This document shows positions 56,828 to 64,000 of a stretch of DNA of 64,000 nucleotides, piece after piece. The translations under genes and the position numbers were made by a program. Within the stretch, counting starts at the first letter, position 1. The number at the start of each line of letters is the position of its first letter. The notes beneath the pieces are model-generated. The model worked only from the letters and a program-made list of their open reading frames with translations, was not told where the DNA came from and ran no database searches. The DNA comes from Beverwykella pulmonaria (lineage: Eukaryota; Ascomycota; Dothideomycetes; Pleosporales; Melanommataceae), in assembly GCA_001599595.1 (NCBI GenBank), contig BCHH01000010.1:865392-929391 (forward strand), read 5' to 3'.

Positions 56828-59156
56828 ATGAGCAATAACCTTGTTCGCACGGCGGCACAGGAAATATACATTGGAACATGGCAAGTACCATCCTATTATA
56901 GCCACGCGAGTCTTTCCTAACATTTGCAGGACAAATTGGTCACGGGGAAGTGTGCTAGGATCAACTTTCACAGTACGAGAACGAGACGGAACCATTCTGG
57001 TAGCCTTTATTGCACTCTTTTCGTCGTATGCCGGAACCTGTTTCTTCCGGGTAACTTGTTTTGTCCTGCATCTAGTTTTCTCCACAGATAAAGCACAAGA
57101 TGCACTCTACCACCAACGACAAGCTGTTCTACGAAATTCCGCCAGTGCAGTGGATTCCATATGGCATCTTACACAACTCCTATGGACATGGCGCCGACGT
57201 GGCTATCGCCAGTTTCTCCGCATCCTGCCGCTTCTTCTCCACGCAGTATTGTGTTTGGCAGTTTTCACCGTAGCCGGTATATTCTCTTCGAAAATCACGT
57301 CCCTGACCGGTGACGAGGTCCTCATCTCAAGCCCCAATTGCGGTCTCCCCGGTATCCCAAAGAACATCACAGAACACCCCGAGCTCCTGCAACAGGTCCT
57401 AAATCCCTACGCTTCCCAAAGACTTAGCGTCTACAACAACTACGCTCAGAACTGCTACACCGATCCCGTCGACAACACACGCGGAGAATGCAAGACCTTC
57501 CCCAAGCGAAAACTACCATACACTGTGCAACGAAACGCCAGTTGTCCCTTCTCACCCGAGATTTGCAAGACTCGAGATGCGAATATCAGGATTGATACTG
57601 GATTGTTAGATAGTCATCGCGACCTAGGCTTCAATGCGCCCGAGGATAAGAGGATCCAATTAAGAATGGCAGTGCATTGTGCTCCTCTGGTAGTCGGAGA
57701 TCGAAAGAAGCCCTTGAATTACTCAAACAATGGGGTGACAGCGCAGTATGATCGATACTTCTATGGTCCAGCGTTTTCGGGAACGGAAGTCTTGTTCAAC
57801 CATACGTATATGCAGCCGAAGATATTCAGGGAGCAACTCGCGTTTGAAGCACTGCAGAGTGAGCAGGCGCGATATACTCTGGGGTACGTCAGTCCTCTTT
57901 TCCCTCTCTTGTTTGACCCCTGACTTAATTTCGCAGCCTTCTCCCCGTAAATGTCTACAACGGATCATACATCTCATCTTCTTCTCGCTTCATGCCGGAC
58001 GAACCTCTTCAGCGCGGCGACGCAGACCTCTCCCTGATCTACCTCGCCGCGAAGCGTGTTCTCTACTCTGCACAGGTTGAAGACCCGTGGTTCTCAGCAC
58101 ATAGCTACGTAGGCAACATCACGACACCTCAAGGCTCCTTCCCTGGATACCTCGCGGACGAGACCGCCGCCCCCTTAGCCTGCATCGAGCAATACCAGAC
58201 CTGCGTGCCCAGCAAGCCCGCCGAAGCGCGCTGCTCGCCCTTCGGCGGTTCCCTCGACAGCGTATACGCACAGAACATCTCAGACCCATCGTATAACCTG
58301 ACACAGTGGATCACCGCGGCCGCATCGGGTAGCTTCTCCTTCTCGGATATCATTTCGAGCCTGGGGGACGAGAGCCTGCGTGCGAAAAGGAGCTTGAAGA
58401 ATAGCGTGCAGGCACCACTGCCGAATAACCAGTGGCAGTTGGAAGTGGAAAGATGGTTTGAGATATTTATGGCGAGTGTTCAAGGGAGTGCGGTTGAGGC
58501 TGCGATGGGACCCAGTGCGGAGGCTATGAAACAGTTTTATCTACCGCCACAGGAGGATGTTGGGCGGTATTTCTGTCGGAATCAGGTATGTATCTTAGTG
58601 CGCTTATGGTATATGGATTGATATGCTAATTGATGAATAGAAAATTCGCTCAGCGGAGCACGCAAACTTCTCCGTCGTCGGTCTCACAACTACCTTCGTC
58701 ATCGGCGGCCTACTTATATTGCTGAACTGGAGTATCGAGTGGATATACGTCAAGCTTCTCTGGCGCTTCCCGCGCTTCAACCAGTACGCGCGCCTAGAGT
58801 GGACCGTTAACGGGACACTCCAACTTCAGCGGCTCGCACATGAGGAGCTTGGATATGGAACGTGGAGGGACTGCGACAAGGAGATTCCGATTCCGATCCC
58901 GGGGAGCGAGGAGCTGGCAATCGTGGATGTGGAGGATAAGGAACATCCGAGGTTAAAGGTTAAAGGGGTAGGGGATTGGGAGAGGAAGCTGAAGAGTGCG
59001 GTGGAAAACCATATAACGAGTGCACCGGAAACACCGGGTAATGGGCAGAGCCAGGATTGGTTCAAGGGGTTAATGAGGTGGGATACTGATTCGACGTTGA
59101 CGGGATTCGAGAAGGTAGAGGAGAAGGAGCGGGAAGTTCAAGGAGAAAATGTGTGA
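56828..59156 (+). CDS. Large fungal integral membrane protein of unknown function; GC-AG first intron
   Basis: Four exons (56828-56880, 56930-57883, 57937-58585, 58641-59156) give 723 residues. Intron 1 is GC-AG (GCAAGT...CCTAAC...GCAG, 49 nt); the others are 53 and 55 nt with GT. The join at intron 1 gives I-G-T-W-T-N-W-S-R-G, then R-D-G-T-I-L-V-A-F-I-A-L-F, both conserved marks of a fungus-only family. Membrane helices lie near residues 40-65, 125-145 and about 570-590 (T-T-T-F-V-I-G-G-L-L-I-L-L). The region between is a long external domain with many Cys and N-glycosylation sites. The C-terminal tail (about 130 residues) is charged and cytosolic. Database names for relatives (for example cytochrome P450) do not fit; no heme motif is present. 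Confidence 0.85.
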
Positions 59157-60066
59157 TTAATTCACGCAAGCAAAAATCAAAATTGTTGCTCTACTGTGCG
59201 TTCATTGCGAGGCTGATCTGATGGTTCATTTGAGGCTATCATTGCACTAGTGCAGGATGATCATCTTGTTCAAACTCACTTCAATTTTTTCCTAAACCGG
59301 TCTGGGGAATATCCTTCTTGCGCCAGGTAGTTCCTATCTATCGTAGTAAAATCACTGCGGTGGTAGTCGATGGGGTTGAGGCCACTTGCAAAAGTGCACT
59401 TTGTATATTTCGTAGAAGGAAGGTATTGTACCGCAGCTCTCGCAGAGATACTTATTTCTGTGAGTTGAAGGCATTATTGTCGTCTTTCTCTCAAGCAGAT
59501 TGTTCGAATGTTATCTTGTAGTCCACGATCGCTTATCCGCGGGCGTCGTCCCATTCTTAGTCACCGCCCACAAAGCTAATAATAGAATGAAGAATTACCC
59601 CTCATTCCCGCCCTCTTAACACACGCTTTACTGTTGGGATTTCTTTCTCTATTCACTATTCACACCTCTTTTGGCTTATTATACCAGTATATATATATAA
59701 AATTTGGTGCTTTCGTTATCAAATACCTGAAATCTTCCTTGGTCTAGGTTAGTAATCCGTTGCTTGCCTTCCACACCAACACAGCTAATATAAAAGCAGT
59801 GGTCATGATTTCCGCTTGTCAAGAAATTCTTCGGAGCTTAACAAGCGCGGGAGACCGGGGTTCGAGTGAGTACTTCTTCTTCTCAGAGCAATTCTGAATA
59901 ACGGCACTAATCTGGATTAGTTCCCCGAGGGAGAGATATCACAATTTTTTTTGGCTAAAATATTGCCTTGCTTGAGTTACTATCACACTCACCTCTATGA
60001 CCTATCCGCGAATAATTGTTTCTGTATTTTTTGGCCTGTATTTACGTACTCCTTCTTTTTAAGCCT
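59157..60066. other. Intergenic with tRNA-like relic
   Basis: This is the 3' region of the membrane-protein gene and AT-rich DNA containing the tRNA-Asp-like stretch listed separately. No protein gene is seen. Confidence 0.5.
59784..59867 (+). pseudogene. tRNA-Asp(GUC)-derived relic
   Basis: The stretch ends gcgggagaccggggttcgag, the anticodon-stem 3' side, variable loop and T-arm start of fungal tRNA-Asp. Upstream is tccgcttgtca, giving U33 and anticodon GTC. They are separated by 24 bases placed after position 37, exactly where tRNA introns lie. After the T-loop the sequence no longer pairs with the T-stem, and no acceptor stem is found. It is therefore a truncated tRNA gene or the head of a tRNA-derived SINE. 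Confidence 0.5.
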
Positions 60067-60669
60067 TTGTGCACAGGCTATCCTAACCCTCGGAGTGGAC
60101 ATTGACGGCATGACGAATAAGCAGATCACTCCTCTCTCTTACGCCCTCACACGGCGCGCAGACGGAGATTCGGCGCGACAATGGCTCCACACCTTTATTA
60201 TCCGCCGCCATAGACGGTCACCCAGCGGTTATCGAGAAGCTACTTAACTACGGCGCCGATCTATTTGCAAGAAACAAATGGAGTAACTCAGCACTCTTAT
60301 TAGCCGCTGCACATGGGCACCTTGAGGTGATTGAATTACTACTCAGAACTGGCAGGATTGATATAAGTCGGGAAGTCAATGAAAAAGGATTCTCAGCCTT
60401 GCATTTTGCCGTGGTTTTATACGCAGATTCGGGCCGTCAAGGCCTTGATTGAGTATGGAGCTGAAATCGATGCAAGGACCACTGACGGGCGGACGCCGTT
60501 GCACATCGCTGTTATGGCGAAGAGGCTAGACACAGTGAAAGTGTTGCTTTAGTTTGGGGCGGATCCGCTGGCGGTCACGAAGGCAGGAGCTACGGCTATT
60601 GATTTATGTTTGAAGGGGGGCTTAGTTGATATTTTGCATTTGCTAGAAGACGCTATTGAAGATGGGTAG
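60067..60669 (+). pseudogene. Ankyrin-repeat pseudogene
   Basis: At least four ankyrin units can be read only by changing frame. One frame gives D-G-M-T-N-K-Q-I-T-P-L-S-Y-A-L. A second gives G-S-T-P-L-L-S-A-A-I-D-G-H-P-A-V-I, then S-A-L-L-L-A-A-A-H-G-H-L-E-V-I-E-L-L-L. A third gives D-G-R-T-P-L-H-I-A-V-M. Frameshifts lie near 60160 and 60415, and an in-frame TAG at 60550-60552 interrupts the third segment before F-G-A-D-P-L. No start exon is recognisable. The breaks fit a decayed ankyrin gene of the type whose end lies at the left edge of the window. Confidence 0.75.
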
Positions 60670-60941
60670 TGGGAGGGGAGCATGTGGCTGCTGTGTGCTT
60701 CTGCCGCTTGCATTGGGAACTTTGTGGTCGCAAAAAGTCCGCAATACTGTTATAGACATTCCTGTTTCCATACTCTGCTAACTTATTTTATCATCTATAT
60801 CAGAGGGTAATCCTCGTGTGATGTAGCCCTGAAATGGAACATGCTTCCATACACAACCCATATTGGGTCCTAAACTTTTTATCTTCTTCCCTTTCTTAAG
60901 TCTATATCCTACCAGCATCTTCCTTCACTCCCCCTTTCTTC

Positions 60942-61515
60942 CTATTTCTTCGCCATTTCCTCCAGCATCGGCCCCGCTGGCATTGTAGCAAACCTACTCA
61001 TAACCTCTAGATTCTTCTCCTTGCTCATCTTCCCATCGCCCTTGCTCATCTCTGCCAAAATCCTGAAATAATCAATATAAAACGCTGGCGTATACGTATT
61101 AAAAAATTTGGCCTCTTCCTCAAACGGATTGCTAAAAGTATGCGGAGCTCGGATGGGCACGGTCACGTAGTCGCCGGCTTTGGCGTCGATGTGTGTGTTG
61201 TCGGGGGCGTGGAATCGGATTGTGCCGGAGGTGACGAGGAAGGTCTCGTCGTGCATTTCGTGCCAGTGCGCAGGAGGGCCAGCGGTTCCCGCGGGCACCG
61301 TGAATTCGGCGCTGCCGATGCGGTTGTCTGGGTTGCCAGTTATGCCTGGTGATGAAATGGAAGTAAAGAAACGCACCTGTCCGTGAGCCGTCTTCCATGA
61401 CCCGGCAAGTAATATGCCCCAGCTTTAGGATCTCGCCAGACTTGGCGGGAACGTAGTTGATGGGACGGCGTGGCATCTCCATATTTGCGAGAGCTTGTCG
61501 AGCTTCGTCGTCCAT
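60942..61515 (-). CDS. Single-domain cupin protein
   Basis: Two exons, 61377-61515 and 60942-61327, with a 49-nt intron (GTGCGT, branch ATAAC, CCAG) give 174 residues. An earlier CAG would leave an intron of only 31 nt and was rejected. The join reads E-D-G-S-R-T-D-N-R-I-G-S-A-E-F. The cupin fold shows H-W-H-E-M-H-D-E-T-F-L-V-T-S-G (metal-binding His, His and Glu) and a later His in R-A-P-H-T-F-S-N-P. No signal peptide is present. Such small fungal cupins are often dioxygenase- or isomerase-like, but the substrate is not inferable. It is divergent from the Yuh1-like gene, with a MITE-like element between them. Confidence 0.85.
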
Positions 61516-62284
61516 GGTGATGGTGTCAGAGTGGAGTCGACGGATGAAAAGGGAGAATTGGGGTATGCGAAGAAGAATTAGGGTTGCGGGAAGAAGGTGC
61601 TAGAGAAAGGCCCGAAGAAATAATGGAGAGGAAAGCCAAGGTTTAAAGGGAATGTGCTGGCGTGGATGCGGAGAGCCGAGGGCGCCCTGTCGGGTGAAAC
61701 GTGATGATATCTGGGTGAAGGGGCCCATTGATTCGAATTGAAACAAGAGATAGGGACCCATGAGATGCATAAGTGCTTATATCTGTATTGAAATCTACAA
61801 CCATGGCTGAATTGATCGGACTATGAGAGCTAGAAGCTGTGAGCTTGGCTTCGGAGCTGTGAAGGCTCCTCCGCACCCGGTCTACACGGCCCTCCCATGA
61901 ACAAGTGACTAATTAGTACTATCCGTGTGTCTTCCATACATATCTTCAGTTTTCCATATAAATGTTACCTGTATTACCTGTGTTACCTGTGCGGTGGCTC
62001 GCGCTAGTTACTTGTTCATGGGAGGGCCGTGTAGTGCGGGGGATCTGCACTTCACGGACGCCACCTCGTGAAAGTGGGCTTGCCATGCAATGGCTGCCTA
62101 ACACCCAGTAACCATTACCGTGACCACGCGTTGCCTGGTGCCTTGCGCGTACCGGTTGATATTCGACTAACAGCCCAACTAACAAACACCAGCCAGCATT
62201 TAAATCACAAGCACAACTGCACTCCCACCAAAAACGACGTCTACCACCCAAATCTCCCCCTCATCACCGCCCAGCACCGCCACC
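61516..62284. promoter_or_regulatory. Divergent promoter region of cupin and Yuh1-like genes
   Basis: This 769-bp region between two start codons contains the 153-bp inverted-repeat element at 61882-62034. That leaves about 250 bp on the Yuh1 side and 366 bp on the cupin side. No other gene is seen. Confidence 0.6.
61882..62034. mobile_element. MITE-like element B, 30-bp inverted repeats
   Basis: The terminal arms (61882-61911 and 62005-62034) match at 29 of 30 positions. Each starts ctacacggccctcccatgaa when read inward. A TA sits one base inside each end, so the insertion target was probably TA (Tc1/mariner-like). The interior has about three copies of ttacctgt (61963-61990). There is no coding capacity. 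It is nearly intact, so the insertion is probably recent. Confidence 0.8.
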
Positions 62285-63007
62285 ATGGCAAAAAAAATGT
62301 TCACAATGCTCGAGAACAACCCACAGGTGATGAATCATCTAGCCTACGCCCTAGGGCTTAGCCCCTCCCTCGCCTTCCACGACATCTACTCACTCACAGA
62401 CCCGGACCTCCTCGCCCTAATCCCTCGTCCCGCCCTCGCGCTCCTCGTCATCATCCCGCTAACACCAACCTGGCACGAAGCTCGCACAGCCGAGGACAGG
62501 GATAAGACGGAGTACGTGGGCGTTGGAGAGGACGAGCCGACGATATGGTTTAAGCAAACTATAGGCAATGCTTGCGGTAGCATCGGCCTCGTCCACTGTT
62601 TACTCAACGGCGAAGCCGCGAAGCACATCACGCCCGGCTCAACACTCGACCAGATCCGCGCCTCTGCACTGCCGAAAACAATGCTAGACCGCGCGAAGGT
62701 CCTAGAGGACTCTGCGGCGTTTGAGGCCGCGCACCAGGAGGCCGCGGCCCTGGGCGATACGAGTCCGGGGGCAGGCGAGCATCTCGGACAGCACTTCGTT
62801 GCGTTTGTGAAGGGAAAGGATGGGCATCTTTGGGAGTTGGAGGGTGGCCGGAAGGGTCCGTTGGATCGGGGTCCGTTGGGCGAAGGGGAGGATGTGCTGA
62901 GTGAAAAGGCGCTCGAGAGTGGGTTGGGGAGGTTGATGAGGATTGAAATGGAGAAGGGCGGGGATTTGAGGTTTAGTGCTATTGCGTTGGCGGAGAGTTG
63001 GACGTAG
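62285..63007 (+). CDS. YUH1: Ubiquitin C-terminal hydrolase, Yuh1/UCH-L3 type
   Basis: A single exon of 240 residues starts in CACCATGG. It is a minimal peptidase C12 domain. L-G-L-S-P-S-L-A-F-H-D-I-Y-S-L lies near the N-terminus, the catalytic block is W-F-K-Q-T-I-G-N-A-C-G-S-I-G-L (Gln91, Cys97), and His170 lies in Q-H-F-V-A-F-V. The position of the usual catalytic Asp (L-x-E-L-D-G-R) reads L-W-E-L-E-G-G-R-K, with Glu186. Enzymes of this type remove small adducts from ubiquitin and process ubiquitin or Nedd8 precursors. The lack of a C-terminal extension separates it from the UCH37-type enzyme at 30 kb. Whether Glu186 is shared by fungal orthologues cannot be told here. Confidence 0.9.
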   Translation: MAKKMFTMLENNPQVMNHLAYALGLSPSLAFHDIYSLTDPDLLALIPRPALALLVIIPLTPTWHEARTAEDRDKTEYVGVGEDEPTIWFKQTIGNACGSIGLVHCLLNGEAAKHITPGSTLDQIRASALPKTMLDRAKVLEDSAAFEAAHQEAAALGDTSPGAGEHLGQHFVAFVKGKDGHLWELEGGRKGPLDRGPLGEGEDVLSEKALESGLGRLMRIEMEKGGDLRFSAIALAESWT

Positions 63008-63496
63008 ATTTCGATACGGATTACGCTCGTACACCTCTTTTTCGGCTTCCAAGTTCATTATTTATAGATTGGAAGTCGAGAATTCTTGCTCATCCTGGGT
63101 CAATCCAATGCACTTCGGAACGACAGGAGAAGAATAGAGAGCTGAGAATCATCAATTGGAAAGGCTAGAACCAAAGGACTAAGCCGAAATAAACCCCCAT
63201 CCAAGCACATAAACTCCGCTGATGCAATGGGGGTATCACTTTCTGCCTACTCTCATACTTCTCCAGGACTTGAACCATCCATGAATGCCTGTGGGACACA
63301 TAATAGGAGAATACTGCATCCACCACCCTGCACTCTACTCCGCCTCCGAGTACTCTTCCTCACCATCCTCGTTCATCTTAATGGCAATCTCCTCACCCTT
63401 GACGGACGCTTTATCATCGTCATTGATGAGAGTCCTATTAAACTTGACCGTCTTCCTCGCCCAATTCCCTACATCCCGGACCGCCCTGCCCTCACC
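63008..63496. other. Convergent intergenic region
   Basis: This is the shared 3' region of the Yuh1-like gene and the leftward partial gene. The small open frames are not convincing. Confidence 0.5.
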
Positions 63497-64000
63497 CTAG
63501 CCGCCTTCCCTTTTTTTCCCCATCTTCCTCATCTTGCCCTGTTCGGCCTGCACCTGTCGATAACAAGGCAAAGCGTACAGCCCATGCATATGATACCTAT
63601 CGCACCAGCTGCCCTGTTCCTTCTCCTCGATCCTGAGCGTGAGCCTCGCCCTCGTCAGCCGCAAGCTAGTCCGCATCACATTCCACACCAGATCTTTATG
63701 CCAGCTCTTATTCGCCCACATCTCGCTGATCTCCATGCGCTCCTCGAGCCACCTCCCACACAGCGCCATGGTGTCCGCCCAGAGGAACCGCGCACCGCAG
63801 TTGACATCAGTATGGAAGTACAACTCGTTCAGCCGGTCTTGGTCAAAGGATGTAACCTGATAATCCAGCGTAGGATCCTCGACGTCGAGATAATCTTGGG
63901 GAGTGTATGGCTTGTAGTTCGATGTTGGGTTATCGCGCCAGACCTTCGTCTTTGGATTCGCGTTACGCTTTTGCATGGCACGAATCCATGTGTCGGCGAT
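63497..64000 (-). CDS. Unrecognised protein, C-terminal 167 residues (5' end beyond window)
   Basis: The frame is open from the right edge to a TAG at 63497-63499. The ATG at 63976 is probably internal, because eight more sense codons (I-A-D-T-W-I-R-A) precede it up to the edge. The visible part is soluble, rich in Trp, Arg and Tyr, with T-L-D-Y-Q-V-T-S-F-D-Q-D-R-L-N-E-L-Y-F, C-D-R-Y-H-M-H-G-L-Y-A-L-P-C-Y-R and a basic end (K-M-R-K-M-G-K-K-R). No family is recognised. Confidence 0.65.
   Translation of the reverse strand: MADTWIRAMQKRNANPKTKVWRDNPTSNYKPYTPQDYLDVEDPTLDYQVTSFDQDRLNELYFHTDVNCGARFLWADTMALCGRWLEERMEISEMWANKSWHKDLVWNVMRTSLRLTRARLTLRIEEKEQGSWCDRYHMHGLYALPCYRQVQAEQGKMRKMGKKREGG

Noticed and set aside
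61346..61376. 31-nt intron in the cupin gene using the first CAG
   Set aside because: Too short for a fungal spliceosomal intron. The next CAG gives 49 nt, a branch-like ATAAC and a better-conserved protein join.
1..64000. CRISPR arrays, operons, bacterial promoters or terminators
   Set aside because: The DNA is eukaryotic with spliceosomal introns. No regularly spaced repeat array is present.

Overview
The window is nuclear DNA from a filamentous ascomycete (Pezizomycotina), most likely a dothideomycete. The evidence is the gene repertoire (SPRY-domain Ssh4, transportin, Upc2-like Zn2Cys6 factor, SAT4/rhodopsin-like membrane protein, several fungus-only membrane families), introns mostly of 44-80 nt with GTNNGT donors, CTAAC/CTGAC-like branch sites and YAG acceptors, good CACCATG-type start contexts, and repeat copies that differ mainly by C:G/T:A transitions, as expected where RIP has acted. 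Exon structures were rebuilt by hand from frame continuity and splice signals.

Region 1 (1-35 kb) is ordinary gene space with some long intergenic gaps. It starts with the last codons of an ankyrin gene. Then come a 2EXR/F-box-like protein, a Cas1p-type polysaccharide O-acetyltransferase with an altered esterase motif, a Dal5-like anion transporter, the ubiquitin-ligase adaptor Ssh4, the importin transportin/Kap104, a sterol-response-type Zn2Cys6 factor behind a 4.4 kb upstream region, the proteasome-type deubiquitinase UCH37/Uch2, and a coiled-coil membrane-anchored protein of a conserved fungal family.

Region 2 (about 35-47.6 kb) is a repeat-rich accessory island. It holds a duplicated first exon of a hypothetical gene, dispersed repeats, a small TA-flanked inverted-repeat element, an ankyrin relic, and a KRE9-like cell-surface protein. 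It also has a six-exon membrane-protein gene lying exactly between two inverted repeats of about 280 bp.

Region 3 (47.6-64 kb) returns to gene space: a large nuclear-type hypothetical protein, a SAT4/rhodopsin-like protein, a small tail-anchored protein with a six-base first exon, a 723-residue membrane protein whose first intron is GC-AG, a tRNA-Asp-like relic, an ankyrin pseudogene, a cupin, a second deubiquitinase of the Yuh1/UCH-L3 type, and the end of an unrecognised gene running off the right edge.

There is no sign of a biosynthetic cluster. The one functional theme is ubiquitin: an Rsp5-type adaptor (Ssh4) and two C12-family deubiquitinases. The most unusual points are the Gly-Asp-Ala at the catalytic serine of the Cas1p-like protein, the gene boxed by long inverted repeats, and two related MITE-like elements, one of them in the divergent promoter of the cupin and Yuh1-like genes.
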